From positions 26,564-42,801 of the forward strand of contig DAZU01000077.1 of assembly GCA_002507425.1 (NCBI GenBank): a stretch of 16,238 bases of DNA. Reading direction: 5' to 3'. The notes beneath the pieces are model-generated. The model ran no database searches. It was given only the letters and a program-made list of their open reading frames with translations, and was not told the DNA's origin. Below are positions 1-6,761 of the stretch, in pieces. The stretch comes from Euryarchaeota archaeon UBA53. GTDB lineage: Archaea; Thermoplasmatota; Poseidoniia; Poseidoniales; Poseidoniaceae. Position 1 is the stretch's first letter; every line of letters starts with the position of its first letter. A program made the position numbers and the translations under genes.

Positions 1-1550
1 CTTTCTATCCGATTGTTGATTTCTGAAAGTAAATCTGCGACTTGTCCTTCAGTTCCTCTAACTTCGATTGCAGGATCTAAAAGTCCGGTTGGCCTTATTT
101 CCATTCTTGGTATGTCACTAATCATTTGAAGCATGTCATACATGCTTTCTGAATCTGGGTGCTTTTTACTATATTCAGGGTCTTCAACACCACCTCCTCC
201 ATAAGCATGTCTTAATCCGAGCGGGATATTTTGGTTTGTGGTTTCGCAGAAATGTAGTAGCTCTCTTTCGCCTGGCGTTGCACTCACATAGACCATCTGT
301 GGGACGAGATTTTGGAATTCCCTAATTTTTAATGGTCTATTGTCGGCTGCGGATGGTAGTCTGAAACCATGCTCAATGAGGTTTAATTTTCTACTCCTAT
401 CCCCTCCATACATACCTCCTACTTGTGGAAGGGTTACGTGAGATTCATCCATTATTACAAGGAATTTTTGAGGGTCTCCGTGGAATTGTTTGGCGGCAGC
501 GGAAAAGAAGTCTAACAGACAATACGGCCTCTCTCCAGGTTTTCTTCCATCGAAGTGCATCGAATAATTCTCGACAGCAGTGCAGTGACCAACTTCTCGT
601 AACATTTCAAGGTCATAATGTGTTCGTTGGTCAAGCCTATGAGCTTCTAATTCTCTACCTTCGGATTTTAATTCTGCGACCCTTCCATCTAATTCAGTTT
701 CGATATTCTCTAATGCATTTTCAAACCTTTCAGGAGACACCATGAAGAACTCTTTCGGATGTATCCAAGCCTCGTCTAACTCATCAAGCACTTCCCAAGT
801 CACGGGGTCACAAATTTGGATATGCTCCACGCCATCGAACCCAAATCTAATCCTCAGGGGGTCATCTCTACTCGGCATCCAGACATCTAAATTTTCGCCT
901 CTTAATCGAACCTGACCTCTTTCTAGATCTGTGGATGTTCTTGAGTATTGTAGAGCGACTAGTTCTCTGATCAAGTCTATTGGCTCAATCTCCTGTCTTA
1001 CGTGAATCCTACAATGGTATGATAAGAATGTTTCAGGCGCGTTTAGACCGTATATACAAGACACAGACGAAACAACGATGCAATCAGGTCTACTTACTAG
1101 GCTTGCAACGGTTGCAAATCTTTCTTGTTCGATTCTCTCATTGATAGAAAGCTCCTTATCGATGTATAGGTCTCTTTTTGGTAGATACGCCTCTGGCTGA
1201 TAATAATCATAGTGTGAAACGAAGTATTCTACACCATTATTTGGAAAAAGGCCAGCCATTTCTTGATACAATTGCCTTGCTAGTGTTTTATTGTGGCTCA
1301 TAATTAATGTCGGAATATTCAACCTTTCAATTATATGAGCCATAGAGAAAGTTTTGCCAGATCCAGTAACTCCTAAAAGAACACATCTTGCTTGTTCATT
1401 TTTTAATTGGAAAACTAATTTTTCAATTGCTTTTTCTTGGTCCCCAGCAGGGCTATGTTCAGAGTGTATTCTGAATCTTGAAACATCGGGGGAAAGGTTG
1501 TCTTTAACAGCCCCTTCTAGGGCCTTCGATATGTCGAAGGGGTCGCTCAT
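1..1550 (-). CDS. uvrB: UvrB, excinuclease ABC subunit B (partial, C-terminus off the window)
   Basis: DNA-damage-verifying helicase-like subunit of the UvrABC nucleotide excision repair complex. It is loaded by UvrA and recruits UvrC. The ATG is at 1550-1548 and 516 codons are visible; roughly the last 250 residues (helicase domain 2 and the UvrC-binding tail) lie beyond position 1. Visible motifs are Walker A GVTGSGKT (residues 60-67, K66), the beta-hairpin SHYDYYQPEAY (about 112-122), the Walker B-like DESH (368-371), SATPG (423-427), RPTGLLDP (486-493) and EGQVADLLSEI. Compared with E. coli UvrB there is a 21-residue N-terminal extension, a His in place of the first hairpin Tyr, and about 42 extra residues between SATPG and RPTGLLDP. 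The gene starts 11 bp after the SDR stop codon, so it is probably the last visible gene of the minus-strand operon. The identification is firm. Confidence 0.97.
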   Translation of the reverse strand, partial: MSDPFDISKALEGAVKDNLSPDVSRFRIHSEHSPAGDQEKAIEKLVFQLKNEQARCVLLGVTGSGKTFSMAHIIERLNIPTLIMSHNKTLARQLYQEMAGLFPNNGVEYFVSHYDYYQPEAYLPKRDLYIDKELSINERIEQERFATVASLVSRPDCIVVSSVSCIYGLNAPETFLSYHCRIHVRQEIEPIDLIRELVALQYSRTSTDLERGQVRLRGENLDVWMPSRDDPLRIRFGFDGVEHIQICDPVTWEVLDELDEAWIHPKEFFMVSPERFENALENIETELDGRVAELKSEGRELEAHRLDQRTHYDLEMLREVGHCTAVENYSMHFDGRKPGERPYCLLDFFSAAAKQFHGDPQKFLVIMDESHVTLPQVGGMYGGDRSRKLNLIEHGFRLPSAADNRPLKIREFQNLVPQMVYVSATPGERELLHFCETTNQNIPLGLRHAYGGGGVEDPEYSKKHPDSESMYDMLQMISDIPRMEIRPTGLLDPAIEVRGTEGQVADLLSEINNRIE

Positions 1551-1561
1551 AATCTCGCATC

Positions 1562-2287
1562 CTATGGTAAATACAAACCGCCATTGACGTGAACTACAAC
1601 GCCAGTGACATAGTTGGCATCGTCACTTACAAGATACGAAACGGTTTCTGCTATATCATCTGGTGTACCAATCCTTTTCAGTGGGACCTCCTCAATTCTA
1701 CTAGCACGTTTCTCAGGACTATCTCCTGCTAATATATCGGTATCAACGAATCCTGGTGCTACAATATTTACTCTCTTTCCCTCAGACCCAACAGCCTGTG
1801 CTAACGATCTAGCCCATAAGGCTAGGGCGGCTTTAGAGGCGGAATAATCGGCTCCATGGGGAGAGCCTCTCGTGCCCAATTGACTTCCAATTACACATAT
1901 CCTAGCATCATTTCGCAAGCTAGACTTTACTGATTCCCAAATTAGAAAAGATCCTTCAAAGTTTGTTGACATTGTTCTTCTTAGGTGTGCATAATCAAGT
2001 GATCTGGCATCAATCCTGTCATATCTACCATGGTTTAGAATAAGAACATCTATACCTCCTATGACCCACGGATGAGTTGCTAATAGCGCTACTTCCCTAG
2101 CATCAGTTACATCACAGTTTACAGCAACAGCATCAATACCGGAATCTCTTATTCTATCGACCAGCATTTCTGCTGGCTTTGATGATGTGGAGTAGGTTAG
2201 AAGAATTCTATAACCATCCTGTGCTAGTTTTCGTGAAATTGCGGCTCCAATTCCTCGACCTCCTCCAGTCACAATTGCGGTCTGCAT
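1562..2287 (-). CDS. Short-chain dehydrogenase/reductase (FabG-like SDR oxidoreductase)
   Basis: This is a 241-residue classical SDR, a soluble NAD(P)H-dependent oxidoreductase with a single Rossmann domain. It shows the cofactor motif TGGGRGIG (residues 7-14), a D at 59 in the NCDVTD stretch, the structural/catalytic Asn in STNF (N109), catalytic Ser in IGSQ (S135), and the YxxxK pair in YSASK (Y148, K152). PGFVDTD (178-184) follows, and the C-terminal VTGVVVHVNGG is typical of FabG-type proteins. The usual NNAG motif is altered to LNHG (84-87). The closest general match is 3-oxoacyl-ACP reductase. Archaea lack a standard fatty acid synthase, so the true substrate is uncertain and could be a 3-hydroxyacyl-CoA, a polyol or a quinone-pathway compound. 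It lies between the MazG-like gene (30 bp upstream) and uvrB (11 bp downstream), all on one strand. Confidence 0.9.
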   Translation of the reverse strand: MQTAIVTGGGRGIGAAISRKLAQDGYRILLTYSTSSKPAEMLVDRIRDSGIDAVAVNCDVTDAREVALLATHPWVIGGIDVLILNHGRYDRIDARSLDYAHLRRTMSTNFEGSFLIWESVKSSLRNDARICVIGSQLGTRGSPHGADYSASKAALALWARSLAQAVGSEGKRVNIVAPGFVDTDILAGDSPEKRASRIEEVPLKRIGTPDDIAETVSYLVSDDANYVTGVVVHVNGGLYLP

Positions 2288-2317
2288 GTCAATCGGACTA
2301 GGGGCTATTTGAATAAA

Positions 2318-2695
2318 TCACTGGATGAATTTAGCAAGTTGAGGAGGCTGCCAGCCTTCAGGCTTCATTACTTTGCCATCTTCTCTTCTGATGACTTTGC
2401 CATTAACCAATTTGGCCATGTTTGACCTGTGAACCTCATTAAAAGCCTCATCATATACTTCCTGCATTCCATGGTTAATTATAGTCCCAGCAAGGATATA
2501 TGCTATGTCGGCTAAAGCATCTAAAACCTCTACAAGATCGCCGGACCTAGCAGCTTCTGCATATTCTTGAACTTCCTCAGTTAGTAATTTAATTCTCAAC
2601 TCGATTAAGTCATCGGAACTCAAACCTGGTTTAGTAAGATACGGAATTTCGAAAGCTTTGTTGAATTCTAACAATGACTCTACAATTGGATTCAT
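2318..2695 (-). CDS. MazG/DR2231-like all-alpha NTP pyrophosphohydrolase
   Basis: This is a 125-residue protein of the all-alpha NTP pyrophosphohydrolase superfamily (MazG, HisE, dUTPase-like). These enzymes split nucleoside triphosphates to the monophosphate plus pyrophosphate, often to clear dUTP or damaged nucleotides. The metal-binding pattern is visible: EExxE in TEEVQEY (E40, E41, E44), followed by E56, D59 and D63 in EVLDALADI. The C-terminal stretch, HRSNMAKL (89-96) and then GWQPP (114-118), is characteristic of the branch containing Deinococcus DR2231, which suggests house-cleaning of dUTP or similar rather than histidine synthesis. HisE is the main alternative, but no other his genes are present. 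The gene follows ubiA by 23 bp and precedes the SDR. Being next to uvrB fits a nucleotide-pool or DNA-integrity role, which is inference. Confidence 0.85.
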   Translation of the reverse strand: MNPIVESLLEFNKAFEIPYLTKPGLSSDDLIELRIKLLTEEVQEYAEAARSGDLVEVLDALADIAYILAGTIINHGMQEVYDEAFNEVHRSNMAKLVNGKVIRREDGKVMKPEGWQPPQLAKFIQ

Positions 2696-2718
2696 ATTTT
2701 ATCCTGAGAGGCGCCATC

Positions 2719-3525
2719 CTATGAAATTTGCATAGACACAAGCAGAATCCATCCCGTAGATGCGTGGCTCCTGAACCACCATGTTTGGAAATTATCTCCA
2801 CCTGCAATCAAAACTGAGATTATGAAGCCGATTGATAAAACAGTGCCAACAATGGAAATTGTGGTAAATGCAAAGGCCCAAATTGGTATTGAAAATAGCA
2901 TAACTGTCATAGTTGCGGGTGGTTGAAATCTTGCAGGGAAAGAAATCACCGAGTTTTTCCTGTCACTATCAACATCCATCTGTGCATATCCAAGATCAAA
3001 CGCAGCAATCCAAATCATTACCCCAAATGATACCAACAGCAGGTCAGGATACCATAAACCGGAATTTATCTCTCCAGTTATTGCAACCCAAGCACCAGCA
3101 GGTGCAAGGGCCAGACATCCTCCAAGCCACCAATGGCATAGCCAAGTAAACCTCTTGAGATATGGGTAAATAACGAAAGCAGCCACTGGAATGGGGGACA
3201 AATAGAGGCATAGAGGGTTCAACATCCACGCTCCTCCAAGAAGCATAATTAAGAATAATCCGCAAAGAATCCAAGCGGTTCCCAAAGACATTGTTCCAGC
3301 CGCAAGGTGCCTGTTTGCAGTCCTTGGGTTCTCAGCATCAATTTCTCTGTCAATTATTCGATTTAACCCCATTGCTAGACCTCTAGCTCCAACAGCTGCA
3401 ACGATTATCCAGAGCAATTCAGATAATGATGGATTATCAGCCATGTATGCTCCTATGAATACGAACGGTAGGCTGAATAGTGTATGTTCTATTTTTACGA
3501 ATGATGCAACCTGTTTCAAGTCCAT
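2719..3525 (-). CDS. ubiA: UbiA-family polyprenyltransferase (probably menaquinone pathway, MqnP-like)
   Basis: Integral-membrane aromatic prenyltransferase of 268 residues, with about eight hydrophobic segments. It attaches a polyprenyl chain from its diphosphate to an aromatic acid. Both Asp-rich Mg-diphosphate motifs are present: NRIIDREIDAENPRT (N55, D59, D63) and DLGYAQMDVDSDRK (residues 177-190, D184 and D188). The N-terminus, with FVKIEHTLFSLPF (9-21), resembles MqnP and bacterial 4-hydroxybenzoate transferases. The ATG (3525-3523) directly abuts the TAG stop of the UbiD-type gene with no spacer, so the two are surely co-transcribed and probably translationally coupled. A UbiA-UbiD pair suggests prenylation followed by decarboxylation in menaquinone synthesis, most likely the futalosine route, because no men genes are seen. 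The archaeal lipid enzyme DGGGP synthase is a UbiA relative too, but the UbiD partner argues against it. Confidence 0.88.
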   Translation of the reverse strand: MDLKQVASFVKIEHTLFSLPFVFIGAYMADNPSLSELLWIIVAAVGARGLAMGLNRIIDREIDAENPRTANRHLAAGTMSLGTAWILCGLFLIMLLGGAWMLNPLCLYLSPIPVAAFVIYPYLKRFTWLCHWWLGGCLALAPAGAWVAITGEINSGLWYPDLLLVSFGVMIWIAAFDLGYAQMDVDSDRKNSVISFPARFQPPATMTVMLFSIPIWAFAFTTISIVGTVLSIGFIISVLIAGGDNFQTWWFRSHASTGWILLVSMQIS

Positions 3526-5451
3526 CTACATCACCAGATTATTTGGCCATGGAGGAAGATTGAATTTCTCAATGGACTCTAATGTCTCTGGATCGTGCAT
3601 TGTGATTGCGGGCCACCTTCTAACCACGCTCGGCCCATTCTTAGACGGGATTGGCGTGGTTCCATCCCAGAATATTCTTCCATCTTCAACAATAAAATCT
3701 CGCTCTGCTGCGAATCGTGATGTCAGTTGCCAGAGCAACCTTCTTTTGGCACCTTCTCCATGTAAATCTAAGTCATTGTCTGTAAAGAACAACCATCTCA
3801 ATTCATTTTTGGAATCCAATTGCCAAATTTTATTACGCAATTGAAAAATTTGTTCTCGTTGAGTGGCCGCACTTTCCTCGTCTGGCCATTGTGCACCAGT
3901 TCTTGGCTCTGGCCTACCTTGAATTTCCAAGGTCACAACAAGCATAGAATCTCTCAATAGTAAGCAATCTTCAACACCATCAATTTGGGAGATTTGATTT
4001 ACCATTTCTCTGCTGATTCCAGGTGGTTTCTCTTCACCCCTTCTCCATGCGGGGCAAAAATCAACTGGCGATCCTTCAACTGGGTTTCCGCTCCTAGGAT
4101 CTGCATCCACAATTTTTGTTGCATCAATGATAACCTTTGAATGTACATTTTCAAATGTGGATGCGGGCTCAAGCGAATCACTAACCATTCCTTCCAGAAT
4201 AGTTACGTCGCTGTTTGGGTCAACTCTGTCATTCAAAGCATCTAATAGAGCCTCTAAATCATCTGGTGATTCGTCTGTGGCTATCATAATTTTGAGGAAC
4301 ATCATTTGACCCGCTCCAAGCAAGCCTAAGCATGTTTTTCTTGCTTGACGTGGGTATCTTTGCTTGCTTTTTACAATAGCAAGATTGTGGAAGCCAGTCT
4401 CAAGAGGTAGGTGAACATCTAATACATCACGATGTTGAAATGAAAGGATAGGCCTAAACTGCTTACCTATTGCCTCACCTAGATATCCGTCCTCCATAGG
4501 GGGTTGTCCTACTATTGTTGCAGGAAGTATAGCATTTTTTCTTCGTGTAATTGCGGTCACATTGAGAACGGGATATTGTCCAGTGAGAGAGTAAAAGCCG
4601 AAGTGGTCACCAAATGGCCCCTCAGTTCTTGTTTTCGTAACATCTACCCAACCCTCGATTACTACATCAGCGTCTGCCGGCACTAGTAAGTCCTGCGTAA
4701 GCGCTTTTGTGATGCGTAGCCTTTTCTTACCTAGGAAACCAGCAAACATGTATTCTTCAAGGTTGTCAGGTAGTGGCGCTATCGCGGAGAAAATTAGTTC
4801 GGGAGGGCCGCCTATGCAAATTGCTACTGGCATTTTACCATCAGGCCAAGCGGCAGCGTGATCAGCTCCATGCTTGTGAATTTGCCAGTGGAGACCTACC
4901 TCCTTTGGTCCGAAAACCTGACCTCTATACATTCCCAGATTATGTTCTCCAGAATTTGGGTCCTTCGTTACCACAAGTGGCAAAGTGATGTATCTTCCTC
5001 CATCCATTGGCCATGTCTTTGGTATTGGCAGTTTGGTAACGTCATTATCCATTCTAACACGTTGGCAGGAGCCTTTTCTAACTTTTTTTGGCGGCATAGA
5101 GATTGCATCCCTCAGAAGTGGCAAACCAGTCCAAGGTCTTTTCACAATTCCACCAATATCGGGTTTCATTAAAGCTACCAATCTTTCCCCCACTTCCTTT
5201 GAGTGTGCTGCACCCAAGGCTCTTAGGGTTCTGTCGTGCGATCCAAATAAATTCATAGCGAGTGGTATTTCACTGATTTCTCCACTCGGTAAACGCGGTT
5301 TCTCAAATAAAACGGCAGGGCCATTCGTCTTCACTAACCTGTCTGCAATAGCCCCGGCTTGCAGTTCAACGTCGACAGGCTCGCTAATTTTCATTAGCTC
5401 GCCATTCTTTTCCAAATGGTTAATCCAACGATTCAGATTAACCCAGGCCAT
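3526..5451 (-). CDS. ubiD: UbiD-family prenylated-flavin decarboxylase (menaquinone biosynthesis type)
   Basis: This 641-residue UbiD family member is a decarboxylase that uses prenylated FMN supplied by a UbiX flavin prenyltransferase, which is not in this window. Family signatures include NLGMYRGQVFGP (171-182, with R176 as the likely active-site Arg) and LHWQIHKHG (187-195). EGPFGDHFGFYS (277-288) follows, where E277 is the likely catalytic Glu. Next come ATIVGQPPMEDGYLG and the later LETGFHNLAIVKSKQR stretch. It is clearly longer than E. coli UbiD (about 500 residues) and closer to the 600-residue type linked to the futalosine menaquinone pathway (the SCO4490/MqnL grouping). Its TAG stop is immediately followed by the ubiA ATG. 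The expected role is removal of the ring carboxylate during menaquinone synthesis. Family assignment is firm; the exact substrate is inferred from length and the ubiA partner. Confidence 0.92.
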   Translation of the reverse strand: MAWVNLNRWINHLEKNGELMKISEPVDVELQAGAIADRLVKTNGPAVLFEKPRLPSGEISEIPLAMNLFGSHDRTLRALGAAHSKEVGERLVALMKPDIGGIVKRPWTGLPLLRDAISMPPKKVRKGSCQRVRMDNDVTKLPIPKTWPMDGGRYITLPLVVTKDPNSGEHNLGMYRGQVFGPKEVGLHWQIHKHGADHAAAWPDGKMPVAICIGGPPELIFSAIAPLPDNLEEYMFAGFLGKKRLRITKALTQDLLVPADADVVIEGWVDVTKTRTEGPFGDHFGFYSLTGQYPVLNVTAITRRKNAILPATIVGQPPMEDGYLGEAIGKQFRPILSFQHRDVLDVHLPLETGFHNLAIVKSKQRYPRQARKTCLGLLGAGQMMFLKIMIATDESPDDLEALLDALNDRVDPNSDVTILEGMVSDSLEPASTFENVHSKVIIDATKIVDADPRSGNPVEGSPVDFCPAWRRGEEKPPGISREMVNQISQIDGVEDCLLLRDSMLVVTLEIQGRPEPRTGAQWPDEESAATQREQIFQLRNKIWQLDSKNELRWLFFTDNDLDLHGEGAKRRLLWQLTSRFAAERDFIVEDGRIFWDGTTPIPSKNGPSVVRRWPAITMHDPETLESIEKFNLPPWPNNLVM

Positions 5452-5530
5452 AAAGAGGGCTAGAATCGATGCTTCATGAATACTTGTCTCATTCCGACTG
5501 TTTCAAATCACAACTCCTTGTGGGTATTCC
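5452..5530. promoter_or_regulatory. Divergent intergenic region, probable back-to-back promoters
   Basis: These 79 bp separate the minus-strand ubiD block from the plus-strand flavoprotein gene, so promoters for both must lie here or just inside the genes. TTTCAAAT at 5501-5508 is a weak TATA-like element centred about 26 bp before the plus-strand ATG at 5531, which would fit a leaderless transcript. On the minus strand TATTCAT (5483-5477) lies about 29 bp before the ubiD ATG. Neither gene has a clear Shine-Dalgarno motif. The elements are weak matches and were found by position, so they are only candidates. Confidence 0.4.
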
Positions 5531-6757
5531 ATGGCGGACTGCGACGTTCTCGTGATTGGTGCTGGCCCCGGAGGTGGGTCGGCAGCACTTCATGCAGCGA
5601 GAGCCGGTTTGTCAACAATTATTGTAGAGGCTGATTCTGACGTAGGAATTCCTGTTCATTGCGGCGAGTGTTTATCTCAAATCGCCATAGACAATCTCGA
5701 TTTAGTACTTCCAAAGGAAGTCATTGCATTAGACTGCAAAGGTATTAGAGTAATATTCCCAGATAATACTTCAAGATTATTAACTGAGAAAGGTTATGTC
5801 TTGGAGAAACATAAATTCGAAAAATGGCTATGTGATGAAGCAGTGAAATTAGGTGCTTCTCTCCAACTTTCGCACAAGGTAAAATCAATGGAACGAATTT
5901 ACAATAGCGAAAATGAATTTGCGTATTGGAAAATTGATGGTAAAGGTAGCTCTTTCCCGATTGAATGTAAGGCAGTAATAGATGCCTCTGGAGTGACAGG
6001 TGCTGCAACGAAAATACTCGATATGGGAACTCAAATAGAAATGATAGCAGGAATACAATATGAGATGACAGATATTCCAAATGATGGTTATCTTGATTTT
6101 TATCTATGGCCAAAATATTCCCCGCATGGATATGTATGGATGATACCCAAGGAGGGTGGACGAGCAAACGTAGGTTTGGTAACAACCGATAAGAAAGGCG
6201 CAATAAAATACCTAGACAAGTTTGTGGATGATACTTATTTTAAAGACAAAGGAATACAAAATCCTGAGTGGAGAAAGCCGGGGATAAAACCTAGACCCTT
6301 TGGGGGTACAATACCTATCTCAGGTCCGCGTGAAATAACCACAGGTGATGGGCTAATACTTGTCGGCGATGCAGCTGGTTTCACCTCTCCATTGTTTGAG
6401 GGTGGATCTCATCTTGCATTGTGGTCTGGCAGACAAGCTGCATTGACAATCGCAGGGGCTATTAATGACGGTGATCTTTCAGATAAGCGTATGCAATCAT
6501 ATGTGAAATCTTGGAAAAAGAGATTTCCTCCATACGAAAAAATCCTGAAGGGTAAAACATCGCTTTATGATTTGAGTGATGATGAGTTATCCAGCATGGC
6601 TCGGTGTTTACCCGAGGAGCTTGGTTCTATGTCAGCATTAGATAAACTGTGGATTGGGTTAAAAATTCTCATCCGTCACCCATTGCTTTACACCAAGGGT
6701 GTAGTTAGCGTCCTACTCTCCTTCGGTTACTCAAGGGCTAAGCATTTTGGTTGGTGA
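5531..6757 (+). CDS. Geranylgeranyl reductase family FAD-dependent oxidoreductase
   Basis: This 408-residue flavoprotein belongs to the geranylgeranyl reductase family, which hydrogenates isoprenoid double bonds in archaeal lipids, chlorophyll tails or menaquinone side chains. It shows the N-terminal FAD Rossmann motif GAGPGGG (10-16) with E33 to bind ribose, and the family's PxxCGEC (PVHCGEC, 41-47). DASG (151-154) is followed by GYVWMIPK (200-207), a variant of the substrate-pocket YxWxFP in which Phe is Ile. The second FAD motif is GDAAGFTSPLFEGG (279-292). The gene is divergent from the ubiD-ubiA pair and four bases upstream of the ccmF start. That context makes menaquinone-tail saturation as plausible as saturation of the membrane diether/tetraether lipids. 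The start ATG in ATGGCGGAC gives the FAD motif its usual distance from the N-terminus. Confidence 0.9.
   Translation: MADCDVLVIGAGPGGGSAALHAARAGLSTIIVEADSDVGIPVHCGECLSQIAIDNLDLVLPKEVIALDCKGIRVIFPDNTSRLLTEKGYVLEKHKFEKWLCDEAVKLGASLQLSHKVKSMERIYNSENEFAYWKIDGKGSSFPIECKAVIDASGVTGAATKILDMGTQIEMIAGIQYEMTDIPNDGYLDFYLWPKYSPHGYVWMIPKEGGRANVGLVTTDKKGAIKYLDKFVDDTYFKDKGIQNPEWRKPGIKPRPFGGTIPISGPREITTGDGLILVGDAAGFTSPLFEGGSHLALWSGRQAALTIAGAINDGDLSDKRMQSYVKSWKKRFPPYEKILKGKTSLYDLSDDELSSMARCLPEELGSMSALDKLWIGLKILIRHPLLYTKGVVSVLLSFGYSRAKHFGW
6753..6757 (+). promoter_or_regulatory. Shine-Dalgarno GGTGA that sets the ccmF start
   Basis: GGTGA overlaps the TGA stop of the flavoprotein gene and lies four bases before the ATG at 6762. 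It matches the core also seen before the FKBP gene. This favours the ATG at 6762 over the in-frame TTG at 6747, which would overlap the upstream gene and has no such motif before it. Confidence 0.6.
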
Positions 6758-6761
6758 TTTA

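Noticed and set aside
425..745. Open frame on the plus strand opposite uvrB
   Set aside because: It is antisense to conserved UvrB motifs, has no recognisable domain and no ribosome site; it is a shadow of the real gene.
2318..2695. MazG-like protein as part of a MazEF-type toxin-antitoxin system or phage defence
   Set aside because: No toxin gene or defence partner is adjacent; the sequence fits a house-cleaning pyrophosphohydrolase in a metabolic operon.
2696..2718. GGCGCC palindrome in the ubiA-mazG gap as a regulatory site
   Set aside because: Only six bases, inside a 23-bp spacer of a co-directional operon, and easily explained by chance.
4985..5479. 164-codon plus-strand open frame opposite ubiD
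   Set aside because: It is antisense to the conserved N-terminal part of the UbiD protein and shows no coding features of its own.
6747..6761. TTG at 6747 as the start of ccmF, giving five more residues
   Set aside because: The ATG at 6762 has GGTGA four bases upstream, whereas the TTG lies inside the end of the previous gene with no such motif.
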